From NCBI RefSeq assembly GCF_000614105.1, contig NZ_BAKH01000013.1:1-51047 (forward strand): 51,047 nucleotides of DNA, written 5' to 3'. The notes under the pieces are model-generated. The model had not been told where the DNA came from and searched no databases. It saw only the letters and a list, made by a program, of their open reading frames with translations. Position numbers and translations under genes: made by a program. The stretch is from Prevotella micans DSM 21469 = JCM 16134. GTDB taxonomy: Bacteria > Bacteroidota > Bacteroidia > Bacteroidales > Bacteroidaceae. Positions 26,495 to 35,511 of the stretch are shown here, piece after piece (the first letter of the stretch is position 1; each line of letters begins with the position of its first letter).

Positions 26495-28342
26495 TTAAAT
26501 CTCCTGCATGTCATGCAGTTTCTTGTAATATCCCGCTATCTCCATAAGTTCGTCGTGAGTGCCACGTTCAACGATTCGACCTTCATGCAGAACGCATATT
26601 TCGTCAGAGTTCTTGATGGTCGAGAGGCGGTGGGCCACGGCAATGGTTGTGCGAGTCTTCATGAGTTTGTAGAGCGCATCCTGTACAAGGCGTTCACTTT
26701 CGGTGTCTAGAGCCGATGTAGCTTCGTCGAGAATCAGTATTGGTGGATTTTTCAATATAGCGCGAGCAATACTCACACGTTGACGCTGACCACCTGAAAG
26801 TTTCCCCCCACGGTCGCCGATATTGGTGTCGTATCCTCTCTCGCTCTGCATAATGAACTCGTGAGCATTGGCAATTTTCGCAGCCTCTTGAATGTCGGAG
26901 TCATTTGCTTTTACACCGAACGAGATATTGTTTCTGAAACTGTCGTTGAAAAGAATTGCTTCCTGATTCACGTTACCAATAAGCTGGCGGAGATCGTGCA
27001 CTCCAAGGTTCTTAACGTTTATTCCATCAATAAGAACCTCGCCGCGTTGCACATCATAGTAGCGCGGAATCAAGTCAAGTAGCGTCGACTTTCCGCTTCC
27101 GCTTTGTCCTACGAGTGCAACGGTTTTACCTTTTGGAATCACCAGGTTTATATCTTTTAGAACCCAATGCAGATGCTCTGTTTTCTCGTCGGCATAAGCG
27201 AAACTCACATTGCGAAACTCAATTTCATGTTCGAATGTTTTGATGTGTATAGGTTTCTCTGGCTCACAGATTGCCACTTCGGCCTGAAGAATCTTGTCAA
27301 CACGCTCCATCGATGCTAGACCTTTGGGGATATTATAGCTTGCACGCGAAAACTCTTTCAGCGGATTGAGGATACTGTAGAGAATCACAAGATAATATAT
27401 AAAGGTGGGACCGCTAATCACTGGATTCTGACTGAGCACCAACGTTCCGCCGAACCACAATACAACAACAATCATCACAGTGCCCAGAAATTCACTCATC
27501 GGGTGGGCAAGCTGCTGCCTTATGTTCACTCGCATGATGTCATCACGATATTGGGAGTTCACTTTATTGAATCGCCCGTTCATAAGTCCCTCGGCACAGA
27601 AGGCTTTTATAACCCGCAAACCACCGAGCGTTTCTTCAACCTGACTCATTGTGTCGCTCCACAACGACTGTGCTTTAATGCTATGTTGCTTGAGTTTTCG
27701 CCCCACGAAACCCATAAACCAGCCGAAAATCGGTACGAAAATGAGTGTAAAAAGTGTGAGCTGCCAAGAAATAATAATCAACGTGACGAAATAAATCAGA
27801 ATGAGAATGGGATTCTTGAAGAGCATATCAATTGAGGACATAATCGAGCTATCGATTTCCTGCACGTCACCGCTCATTCGAGCAATGATATCGCCCTTGC
27901 GTTCTTCACTGAAAAACCCCAGCGAGAGCGAGGTTATTTTCTGAAAGAGTTGGTTACGAATATCACGCACCACACCTGTTCTGATTGGGGTTATCGACGC
28001 CGAGGAAAGAAAATAGGCTCCCGTTTTAAGGAAAGTCATAAAAGCCAAAGCCAGTCCGATAACTAGCAGAAGAGTCGAGGCTCCCCAAGCGTTGGCGTAG
28101 AACTGCGTGTAGTAGTCGGCATTATTGGCCAGGACGTCTCTCAAAGAGCCTTCGTTCCACTCCATCAATCGAGTTGCGACTTTACCCGAATCGACCTTAA
28201 ACAGTATTTGCAGCATCGGAATGAGCGTTGCAAAAGAAAAGATGTTCAACAATGCCGAGAGGATGTTGAACACTACTGCCATAACCAAATATCGTTTGTA
28301 GGGCGGAACGAATCTAAGCAAAACTTTTATGAAATCTTTCAT
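26495..28342 (-). CDS. MsbA-like ABC transporter, permease fused to ATPase
   Basis: 615 residues. The N-terminal half has six membrane helices of the ABC exporter type. The ATPase half has Walker A GQSGSGKST at residues 412-420, signature LSGGQRQR, Walker B ILILDEATSALD and the switch His in AHRLST. Likely substrate is lipid A-core or another lipid glycan, judging from the adjacent lipid and glycosyltransferase genes; a multidrug role cannot be excluded. It starts 17 bases after the miaB stop and precedes the sulfatase gene by 30, all on the minus strand. Confidence 0.9.
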   Translation of the reverse strand: MKDFIKVLLRFVPPYKRYLVMAVVFNILSALLNIFSFATLIPMLQILFKVDSGKVATRLMEWNEGSLRDVLANNADYYTQFYANAWGASTLLLVIGLALAFMTFLKTGAYFLSSASITPIRTGVVRDIRNQLFQKITSLSLGFFSEERKGDIIARMSGDVQEIDSSIMSSIDMLFKNPILILIYFVTLIIISWQLTLFTLIFVPIFGWFMGFVGRKLKQHSIKAQSLWSDTMSQVEETLGGLRVIKAFCAEGLMNGRFNKVNSQYRDDIMRVNIRQQLAHPMSEFLGTVMIVVVLWFGGTLVLSQNPVISGPTFIYYLVILYSILNPLKEFSRASYNIPKGLASMERVDKILQAEVAICEPEKPIHIKTFEHEIEFRNVSFAYADEKTEHLHWVLKDINLVIPKGKTVALVGQSGSGKSTLLDLIPRYYDVQRGEVLIDGINVKNLGVHDLRQLIGNVNQEAILFNDSFRNNISFGVKANDSDIQEAAKIANAHEFIMQSERGYDTNIGDRGGKLSGGQRQRVSIARAILKNPPILILDEATSALDTESERLVQDALYKLMKTRTTIAVAHRLSTIKNSDEICVLHEGRIVERGTHDELMEIAGYYKKLHDMQEI

Positions 28343-28359
28343 ACTAAACTTTAGCTATT

Positions 28360-29688
28360 CTATATGCTTTCGCCCAGCAACGTAGCAGAAGTCGAACCGA
28401 TTATTCTCACCTTGACGGTTTGCCCGATGTGATGCTTTCCACGCGGAATGACTACGGCCTTATTTTGCTGCGTGCGTCCCATGAGCTGCTCCTTGCTACG
28501 CTTACCGAAACGCTCTATCAGGATGTCGAACTCCCTACCCTCATCGGCTTTATTGCGTTCGGCCGATATTTCGGTTTGCAGAGCAATGAGTTCGTTTAGT
28601 CGGCGCACTTTCTCCTCTTCGGGTACGTTATCGGGCATATGCTTAGCAGCATAAGTTCCAGGCCGCTCGGAATATTTAAACATAAAAGCCGAATCGAACC
28701 GCACCTCACGCATCAATGAAAGCGTTAGCTCCTGGTCGGCCTCAGTTTCATCGTGATAGCCCACGAAAAGGTCGGTTGTCAAACCGCAATCGGGAATAAT
28801 TCGCCGTATGGCTTCAACTTTCCGAAGATAATCTTCACGGGTATATTTCCTGTTCATCAGTCGCAGCACCTTATCGCTGCCGCTCTGTGCCGGAAAATGA
28901 ATGTGGTTACAGAGATTCGGTTCGGCAGCCACGGCGTGCAGGATATCTTCGGTCATATCCTCGGGATTTGAAGTGGTGAAGCGCACCCGCATCTCAGGCA
29001 CGCTCCGTGCCACAATCGTGAGCAATTCGGCAAACGAAGTTCCATTTTCCGGACGCTTGCCATTGGGCAGCAGTCCGTAGGAGTTTACGTTCTGTCCCAG
29101 CAACGTCACTTCTTTGAAACCCTTTTCCTGGAGGTCGGCAACCTCGCGCAGAATGCTATCCACGTCGCGCGACCGCTCCCTGCCACGCGTGAAAGGCACA
29201 ATACAATAGTGGCAGAAATTGTTGCAGCCACGCATTATGCTCACAAAACCCGATACGCGATTACCACCGATTCTTTGTGGGATTACATCTCGATAGGTTT
29301 CGGTTGTCGACAGTTCGATGTCGAGTGCGTTATGCCCGTTTTCGCATTGTGCAATCATATCGGGCAGATTCAGATAGGAATCTGGTCCGCACACAAGATT
29401 CACATTATGATTTTGGATAAGGTCGTCGCGCACTCTTTCGGCCATACAGCCAAGGACACCTAGAATCAGTTCGCGTCCTTTTTTTCTTTCGGCATGTAGC
29501 GTATCAAGTCGATTGTATATTTTATTCTCTGCATTTTCGCGTATGGAGCACGTGTTGAGGAATATTGCGTCGGCCTCGTTTTCGTTTTCGCAAATGTCAT
29601 ATCCGGCCATTTTCATCACGGAAGCAACCACTTCCGAATCGGCAACATTCATCTGGCATCCATAAGTTTCGATGTAGAGTTTCTTCAT
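28360..29688 (-). CDS. miaB: tRNA 2-methylthio-N6-isopentenyladenosine synthase
   Basis: 442 residues. The N-terminal UPF0004 domain has its [4Fe-4S] cysteines (first in YGCQMN at C10). The radical SAM cluster is CNNFCHYC with C155, C159 and C162, and a TRAM domain closes the protein (HHIGQTVKVRIIGST). It methylthiolates i6A37 in tRNAs reading UNN codons, using two SAM-type steps. It begins 35 bases past the glsB end and is followed closely by the MsbA-like gene. Confidence 0.95.
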   Translation of the reverse strand: MKKLYIETYGCQMNVADSEVVASVMKMAGYDICENENEADAIFLNTCSIRENAENKIYNRLDTLHAERKKGRELILGVLGCMAERVRDDLIQNHNVNLVCGPDSYLNLPDMIAQCENGHNALDIELSTTETYRDVIPQRIGGNRVSGFVSIMRGCNNFCHYCIVPFTRGRERSRDVDSILREVADLQEKGFKEVTLLGQNVNSYGLLPNGKRPENGTSFAELLTIVARSVPEMRVRFTTSNPEDMTEDILHAVAAEPNLCNHIHFPAQSGSDKVLRLMNRKYTREDYLRKVEAIRRIIPDCGLTTDLFVGYHDETEADQELTLSLMREVRFDSAFMFKYSERPGTYAAKHMPDNVPEEEKVRRLNELIALQTEISAERNKADEGREFDILIERFGKRSKEQLMGRTQQNKAVVIPRGKHHIGQTVKVRIIGSTSATLLGESI

Positions 29689-29723
29689 TTATTTTCCATT
29701 TATCAATTGATGAGAATATACCG

Positions 29724-30715
29724 TTAGCGACGTTCCCTATAGATTACATTGTTTGCTCCGCTTGTAAAGTTGAGTGCTTCCGGATGGTCTTGCGCGAAGC
29801 TTTCGATGTGTCGTATACGTTTCTCTTCGAATATTTCGTCCACGGCTATCAGGATGCCGGTTTCCTCAACGTCGCCGAAGCCATAGTTTATTGCGGTGCC
29901 AAAGAGTTTCATAGTTGGCGAAAGATTCATATATGCATTCACCAGAGGAGGGATATTGAATCCGAGCTGCGAATTTCGCGATTAAGAATCTTATAGTCTT
30001 CTTTGAAATCGGTTTCGTTGAACAGTGCTTCAAATTCAGACTCGGGAGTTTCGAGCTGCAGCGGTTTGATGGGGATAATGAGATTATCCTTATCGTCGAA
30101 ATGTTTTTTGAGGAAGTAGAGAATCATGTCGCGCCCCCGGCGAATGTATGACGGATACATTGTCATCTTCCCGAAGAAATATTTGCATTGCGGATTCATA
30201 ACCGTCAGTGCTCCCAGCCCGTCCCACAGATTATCGAGTGCAAATATGCTTTTGGAATTTTTCCTCACGTTTTGATATTCCAGCGACACAAACGAGCGCC
30301 CGAGTTCAACGGTATAGGGTGCATAGTCTTTCAAGAATTTATCCGAGAAGTGGAACATGTGACTTGTTGCGAGCAGCGGTTGTCCGTTGGCATCAAGCTG
30401 CCAATCGCTTCCAAAGAGATATCTGTAGCCTCCGATAATTTCTTCTGCTTCGGGATTCCACACGATGAGTTGTTTGCAGCATCCGGGCATTGTGTCGAAT
30501 TCGTCGATATCGGCCGCCTTACCGGTTCCTCCTCCGGCAGCACGGAAGGCCAGTTCGCGCAATCGCCCAATTTCGGTCATTACGTTCGGTGCGTTGTGTG
30601 CCGATATAACGTATATATCGTTGTGGCTTTTATTTGTAGCACGAAGCAACTTATCCTCCGTAAGTTCTTTCTGCAGAAGTTCCCTGCTAACGGGTTTGAT
30701 TATCTCTTCTTCCAT
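29724..30715 (-). pseudogene. glsB: glycine-lipid N-acyltransferase (GlsB-like), frameshifted
   Basis: The first frame gives 258 residues (MEEEIIKPVSRELL onwards, GNAT/hemolysin-type acyltransferase) and then runs out of homology. The rest of the family sequence (VNAYMNLSPTMKLFGTAINY) continues in the next frame from about 29942. Adding one base at the GC-rich step near 29966 joins them as NREIRSLGFNIPPLVNAY and yields 330 residues over a length that is otherwise one base short of a multiple of three. In Bacteroides the GlsB/GlsA pair makes glycine lipids: GlsB N-acylates glycine. Either a sequencing deletion or a real frameshift. GlsA lies upstream. Confidence 0.85.
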
Positions 30716-30766
30716 CTTTTCTATTGAGGTTCTCTATGATGTTATGGGGCTGCCGGGGTTTTCTCT

Positions 30767-31591
30767 TCAGAGTTTATATACGTATTGTTTCACAAATTCG
30801 GCCCACTGTGTGGGTGTCTTGCTATTGTCGAATGTTTGCCAGGGAATGGGTTTACCGATGGTTATTTTGAAAGTTTTTCCAACGTTTCTATACATCTCGT
30901 CGACTAGGAATAGCATGGCCACATTCACCTTTTTGATGTACTTGTCACTGAAATGCGCAATGCGATAGAAGCGATCTGAATTTCGACCACTGAAATGAAT
31001 CGGAACCACGTCTCGTTTATATTCCACGCTTTTGCTTATGAAGGTTTTCTTCCATGGCAGGTCGCGAATTTCGCCATTGATTTTCCTACTATTCAGTCCG
31101 GCCGGGAACATCAGAATGTGGTTATTGCTCTGAAATCCGGCTTCGACTATCTGTGGAAAGTCGCGCCCCTTTTTTCCGGTTGTGTTTATGCCTATGCAAA
31201 GTGGTTTCAATCCGGGAAGATTCATCAGCAGGTCGTTCACCAGATACCGGAAGTTATCGTCGTATCGTTTCCCGATGATAGCTCCCAGCGCCACCCCATC
31301 TTGCCCGCCCAGCGGATGGTTTGAAACGAAGGTGTATAGTTTTCCATCGTTTTTGTCGGGCAGATTTTCCATGCCCACAACGTCGAGGTTAATCTTCAGA
31401 TACTTGATGCACGATTCCAGCCACTGGGTTCCATATACTTCGCGATTATCCCACAAAAAGCCGTTTACTTCGTCTTCGTGCGCTATGCGTCGTAGCCAAT
31501 TAATCGCAAAATTGGGCACGTATTTTATTTTCGTGCCCATTTTGCTTGCTAGAATTTTGTCTATATCAATTGTCTTTTCCATCCGGCTCAA
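30767..31591 (-). CDS. glsA: GlsA-like O-acyltransferase for glycine lipids
   Basis: Up to 274 residues, with a second possible start at MEKTIDIDKIL (31582). The acyltransferase motif is NHPLGGQDG (HX4D) near residue 91, with IMF-like blocks later (MFPAGLNS, PIHFSGRN). It belongs to the PlsC-like family. In Bacteroidetes the partner of GlsB esterifies the second acyl chain to the N-acyl glycine. Here it is followed 51 bases later by the frameshifted glsB. A TACTTTTG -7 box lies at 31615-31622. Upstream is the large repeat structure. Confidence 0.85.
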   Translation of the reverse strand: MSRMEKTIDIDKILASKMGTKIKYVPNFAINWLRRIAHEDEVNGFLWDNREVYGTQWLESCIKYLKINLDVVGMENLPDKNDGKLYTFVSNHPLGGQDGVALGAIIGKRYDDNFRYLVNDLLMNLPGLKPLCIGINTTGKKGRDFPQIVEAGFQSNNHILMFPAGLNSRKINGEIRDLPWKKTFISKSVEYKRDVVPIHFSGRNSDRFYRIAHFSDKYIKKVNVAMLFLVDEMYRNVGKTFKITIGKPIPWQTFDNSKTPTQWAEFVKQYVYKL

Positions 31592-31614
31592 CCTTCATTG
31601 CAATTTGCGATGCG

Positions 31615-31622
31615 CAAAAGTA
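31615..31622 (-). promoter_or_regulatory. putative -7 box for glsA-glsB
   Basis: Minus-strand TACTTTTG matches TAnnTTTG and lies 24-31 bases upstream of the first possible start. No good -33 element is visible at the normal distance. Confidence 0.45.
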
Positions 31623-31737
31623 GCTAAACCTTTTCAATTAGGCTTTTAGGCCTACAAAAATGTTCCGTAACCCCAACTTACGAACTGTCTGCATCATGCC
31701 GAACCGCCTCCTCGGTCGATAAGACCGCATCAGTGTG

Positions 31738-32000
31738 GACATTCCCGGAGTCAGAAAGTATTTTGGTGCCGGAATATGTTACGCCAGGAGCCACGAAACC
31801 ATTTTTGGTGCCGGCGTACATTATTTCGGGACTTAAACTCGTTTCCGGCCCACGCCGAACATTACGCCAAGACTTAAAAGCCTTGTTTTGCTGACGACGC
31901 ACTCTACGAAGGGAGTCAGAAACCTTTCTTGCTGCTGGCGTACTTTACGACAAGACTCAAGTCTGCTCGCACCCTGCCGGAATACGTTACGATGGGACTA
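31738..32000. repeat. array 2, left arm: about 41.5-bp repeats, inverted copy of the right arm
   Basis: Six units, each with a TTACG-type step, are marked by TA dinucleotides at 31780, 31822, 31863, 31905, 31946 and 31988 (steps 42, 41, 42, 41, 42). A weaker copy seems to precede them near 31739. Each unit contains a GACTTAA/GGAGTCAG-type segment. In reverse complement the arm matches the right arm, best over 31815-31882 against 32718-32785 with 66 of 68 bases identical. The 74-residue frame through it is repeat translation, not a gene. Confidence 0.9.
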
Positions 32001-32017
32001 AGAAAATTCACTAACTA

Positions 32018-32584
32018 TTCATTTAGTGTAATTATAGTCTGTAATCTATTCATTGATTATTCAATTAGTGTAATCGAAGAATTAATTTATTAAATTAGCT
32101 TAGCAATTAGAATAATGAATATTTTATATCCTATAATTAGTTTTTCAGTTAATCTAATTGACATATTACATTATAAAATGCCTTAATCAATTATATTAAA
32201 TAATATACTGAAGGTATAAAATACAATCTCATTTATTTTAAACTAAAATTCACTTAAACGATGTATAGTATCATTTAGACTAAATGATGTTTTACTTATA
32301 TCAATAGTATTTTCATTTAGGCTAAACGAATACTCAATTGTATAAAATATATTTCCATTTAATCTAAAAGGAATATTCATTGTATAAAACTATGATTCAT
32401 TTAATCTAAAAGAAATAAGCGTTATAGAAAGATATAACTCATTTAATCTAAATGAAATAGGCATTATAGAAAGATATAATTCATTCAGTCTAAATGGGAT
32501 AGTTATTTGGTGAATATAAATTTCATTTAGTCTAAGTGGAAAAAGTATTAGTATAATACAAAGATTAAATAGTCTAATTGATAA
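32018..32584. repeat. array 2, centre: fourteen units of exactly 42 bp
   Basis: A 15-bp palindrome of form CATTTAGNCTAAATG starts at 32020, 32062, 32104, 32146, 32188, 32230, 32272, 32314, 32356, 32398, 32440, 32482, 32524 and 32566, with no indel in the 13 steps. The middle and late units are closest to the consensus; the first five and the last are diverged but still in register. Linkers are A/T-rich and partly similar (GTTATAGAAAGATATAA in three). No gene lies in it. Function unknown. Confidence 0.93.
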
Positions 32585-32601
32585 ATATATGGAAGTTCAC
32601 T

Positions 32602-32862
32602 CCCCTAACGTAGTTTTATCCAGCAGCCGGATAATATATTTAAGTCGTGTCGTAAAGTTAGACGGCAGCAAAGAAGGGTGCCTGACTCCCGTCGTAGAGT
32701 ACGTCGGCAGCAAGACAGGCTTTTAAGTCTTGGCGTAATGTTCGGAGGGGGCCGGAAACGAGTTTAAGTCCCGAAATAATGTACGACGGCAACAAAAAAG
32801 CCTTCGGGACTCCAGGCGTAACGTATGAAGGGAGGAATAAGGCCTTGGGGATTGTCGTTTGG
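32602..32862. repeat. array 2, right arm: about 41.5-bp repeats, inverted relative to the left arm
   Basis: Six units with TA steps at 32611, 32653, 32695, 32736, 32777 and 32819 (steps 42, 42, 41, 41, 42), reading GTAATGTTCGG or GTAGAGTACG and related. Orientation is opposite to the left arm, so the whole 1.1 kb is a pseudo-palindrome around the central array. It ends about 60 bases before the sigma-factor stop codon. I see no gene and no clear terminator between the arm and that gene. Confidence 0.9.
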
Positions 32863-32922
32863 GTGTGAAGAGGAATGAGGAGGTATCGTTCCGGGGTATG
32901 ATATTCTTTTGAAGGGGGGAGG

Positions 32923-33609
32923 TTAAAGGGTGCGGAGGTGTTTGAAGAGTTTCCGAAAGGCTTTGTTACGCAGTTGGCGAACTCGCTCGCGTTTGAGGTT
33001 TAGTTCTGTTGCGGTTTCGGCCATGGTGAGTTGTTGCTTGCCAAACAAACCGTAGAGGTGGGAGATGATTTGTTGTTCGCGCTCGGAGAGAATGGCCATG
33101 TGTTGTTCTAGTTGTTCTTTGAGGAGATTGTTTTCGGCTTGCTGGTCGGCGTGTGGTGCATCGGTATTTTCGAGCTGACTTTGTAGGGTGAATCCGGTTT
33201 TGCTTCCTAGGGGAAGCGGTTGGTCTATGGAGAGGGTTTTGCGATACAGGCAGGCGGCTTGCGACTTGGGTGACAGGCGGGCGGTTTGTTCGGCAATGGC
33301 TTCTTTCATTGCGCGATGAATAAAGGGCGAGGCAAAGAGTACGAAGCGGGTGCCTAGCGAGCTGTCGTATTTCTGGGCGGCGTGCATGAGGGCGATGTTT
33401 CCTTCGCTGATTAGGTCGTCGTCGTCGAGGCCTTGTCCGGCATATTTATGTGCTATTGAAACAACGAATTTGAGATTGGCTTTTGTTAGTTTTTCGAGTG
33501 CCTGGGAGTCGCCGAGTTTTATCTGTGCGGCGAGGTTTCGTTCTTCTTCATCGGTTAGGGGTGTGATGGGGGCGAGTTTGGCGATATCGTCTTGATAGTT
33601 TGTGTTCAT
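32923..33609 (-). CDS. sigma-70 family RNA polymerase sigma factor, compact type
   Basis: 228 residues. Region 2 spans about residues 30-115 (NLKFVVSIAHKYAGQGLDDD, then the DLISEGNIALMHAA -10 recognition helix). Region 4 is at the C-terminus with the helix-turn-helix TMAETATELNLKRERVRQL. Region 1.1 and a long region 3 are absent, so it is smaller than the housekeeping RpoD of this phylum (about 286 residues) and could be an alternative sigma factor. It lies immediately downstream of dedA. Its 5' end overlaps the dedA frame as read, which is probably an artefact. Promoters it uses are unknown. Confidence 0.88.
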   Translation of the reverse strand: MNTNYQDDIAKLAPITPLTDEEERNLAAQIKLGDSQALEKLTKANLKFVVSIAHKYAGQGLDDDDLISEGNIALMHAAQKYDSSLGTRFVLFASPFIHRAMKEAIAEQTARLSPKSQAACLYRKTLSIDQPLPLGSKTGFTLQSQLENTDAPHADQQAENNLLKEQLEQHMAILSEREQQIISHLYGLFGKQQLTMAETATELNLKRERVRQLRNKAFRKLFKHLRTL

Positions 33610-34270
33610 ATTGTGTTCTTTTGTTTGAGTTTTTATTTCTCTTTGATTGTTTTGCGCCGGCGAATGAGCATCGGGCCATGAGGTAAAGTAGGGCTATGGC
33701 GACGATGGTCATTAGGCCTACTTTTATATATTCTCCGTATTCGATAATCTTGTCGTTGAGCTGTTCTTGGGGTACGAAAGAGTGGAGATAATGTCCGAGT
33801 ATGGCTAGGATGCAGTTCCATGCTCCGGCTCCGATGGTTGTGTAGAGGAGGAATTTCCAGAATTTCATTCTTGCCAGACCGGCGGGTATGGAGATGAGAT
33901 GGCGTATTCCGGGGAGAAGTCGGCCAGTGATGGTTGCAACCATTCCGTGGTCGTCGAAATATTTTTCGCTTTTCTCGACTTTCTGCTGGTTGAGTAGGCA
34001 TAGTTTTCCCCATCGGCTGTTTACGAATCGGTAGATTATCGGTCGGCCTAGATAGTAGCCGGCCAAATAATTAATGGTTGCTCCACAATCGGCTCCTATG
34101 GTTGCGAAGAGAATAACAAGCCATATATTGAGGTTTCCGCCTGCTGCATGATAGGCTGCGGGAGCTACTACGAGTTCGGATGGTACGGGAATAACGGTGC
34201 TTTCGAGGAGCATTAGAAAGAAAACCGTTCCGTAGTTGAGCTGTGAAAGCAGAGAGGATATGAAGTTCAT
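33548..34270 (-). CDS. DedA-family membrane protein, with suspected frameshift near its end
   Basis: The frame starting at MNFISSLLSQLN codes 240 residues, with helices near VFFLMLLESTVIPVPSELVV, IWLVILFATIGADCGATINY and a later TM. The family motif with conserved Gly/Arg is ATITGRLLPGIRHLISIPAG. DedA proteins act in lipid transport and membrane homeostasis. As read, the gene overruns the sigma factor start by 62 bases. Adding one base at GGGCC (33673-33677) would end it at 33633 with RRRKTIKEK, giving 212 residues and no overlap. The start overlaps the preceding TPR gene by 4 bases, so they are coupled. Confidence 0.85.
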   Translation of the reverse strand: MNFISSLLSQLNYGTVFFLMLLESTVIPVPSELVVAPAAYHAAGGNLNIWLVILFATIGADCGATINYLAGYYLGRPIIYRFVNSRWGKLCLLNQQKVEKSEKYFDDHGMVATITGRLLPGIRHLISIPAGLARMKFWKFLLYTTIGAGAWNCILAILGHYLHSFVPQEQLNDKIIEYGEYIKVGLMTIVAIALLYLMARCSFAGAKQSKRNKNSNKRTQYEHKLSRRYRQTRPHHTPNR

Positions 34271-35496
34271 ATTTTCTTTTGTTCTTCGTTTCTGGAATAT
34301 GGGAGTGGGGGTAGTTTGGGATAATCTTCGGGTGCCATGTCGGGCGGATATATGTCGGCAAGGGCTTCCCGACAGTCGTCGACACTTCGTTCGAGGGCTA
34401 TTTTGAGATATCGCTGATATTCCTGTTCGGGCTTTCCTAATTCGTAGCAGCATCTTGCCAGGTAGGCGTACCCTAGAGACCAATCTTTATCGACCATCGG
34501 CAGGTGTTTGGTCAACATTTCGTAGGCTTTTTCTATATAGTCGTTTTCAAAGAGGGCCATTCCGAAGAATGCGCATGTTTCGTCGCGATTGTTGGTTTCT
34601 TTCATTGCGATGTCGAACCATTTCTTTGCGTTTACGGGGTCTTTCAGTCCCAAGTACAGGTGCGATATGGTTACGCTCATGGAGCTTTTGTATTGTTTGG
34701 GGCATAGCTCCTTGTAGCGTTCATAGTAGTTGATGGCTTCTTTATAGTTGCCCAGCCTTACTAGTCCGTTGGCTTTGTTGAAGATTGCCGTGTAATCGTT
34801 CGGGTCGATGGCTAACGCGTATTCGCTCGATGTGATGGAGTTTTGTATATCGTCTTGCAAGAATTGCGTTTGCGAGAGTTGGTCCCAATAGGAGGCCGAA
34901 TAAGGGTCGTCATCGAGTAACTCGTTGAATATTCGTTCGCTTTCTTTGAACTGTCCTTTGTTTTTGAGAATACGTGCCTTGAATTCTTTGTAGTCTTCGT
35001 CGTTGGTAAGTTCTGATTTCTGAAGCCATAGTTCTGCGAATTTTGTTTCGTCGTAATCGAGAAACATCTCGGTGCACGAAAGAATATAATCTTCCATTGT
35101 TTCTTGGTCCTGGTCGGCATCGAAGTGCGAAATCAAATATTCGTTGGCCTCTTCAGGTTCGTTGGTTGCGACTAGAATCTCGGCCTTGAGGATGTGATAG
35201 TCAATGTCGGTTTTATCTTCTATTTCCTCGGCCAATTCTTCAGCCAGTTCGGGATTGTCTTCGGTTATCAGAACCATTCGTGCTTTGAACGTGAGCGGCG
35301 AGATTGCACCCGGAAACATTGAGATGGCATAGTCGACGGTTTGCATAGCTTCGTCGTCTCGGCCAAGGAGATGATAGTATTCCGCAATATCGGCGAGTTC
35401 TTCCGAATCGAGGAACTCGCCTTTATTACCTTTTATAGAGTCTTCGTAGGTTCGAAGCGTTTGCTTGAACTTATCGGAGTTATAATATTTGTCCAA
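34267..35496 (-). CDS. cytoplasmic TPR protein
   Basis: 409 residues with no signal peptide, built of TPR repeats from about residue 30 to 370 (LADIAEYYHLLGRDDEAMQT, FNKANGLVRLGNYKEAINYY, then LGYAYLARCCYELGKPEQEY). It opens MDKYYNSDKFKQTLRTYEDS and is rich in acidic residues. TPR proteins of this type are usually protein scaffolds; no partner can be named. It shares a 4-base stop/start overlap with dedA and lies 15 bases after the glnS stop, so glnS, TPR and dedA form one transcription unit with the sigma factor. Confidence 0.85.
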   Translation of the reverse strand: MDKYYNSDKFKQTLRTYEDSIKGNKGEFLDSEELADIAEYYHLLGRDDEAMQTVDYAISMFPGAISPLTFKARMVLITEDNPELAEELAEEIEDKTDIDYHILKAEILVATNEPEEANEYLISHFDADQDQETMEDYILSCTEMFLDYDETKFAELWLQKSELTNDEDYKEFKARILKNKGQFKESERIFNELLDDDPYSASYWDQLSQTQFLQDDIQNSITSSEYALAIDPNDYTAIFNKANGLVRLGNYKEAINYYERYKELCPKQYKSSMSVTISHLYLGLKDPVNAKKWFDIAMKETNNRDETCAFFGMALFENDYIEKAYEMLTKHLPMVDKDWSLGYAYLARCCYELGKPEQEYQRYLKIALERSVDDCREALADIYPPDMAPEDYPKLPPLPYSRNEEQKKI

Positions 35497-35511
35497 AATG
35501 TTCTTTGTTTT

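Noticed and set aside
31678..31902. 74-residue gene in the left repeat arm
   Set aside because: It is a frame through the repeated arm and has no similarity to any family I know.
31738..32862. CRISPR array
   Set aside because: The palindromic units are only about 15 bp and diverge, and the 'spacers' are related A/T-rich linkers rather than unique sequences. There are no cas genes in the window, and the flanking arms are inverted repeats, which CRISPR arrays lack.
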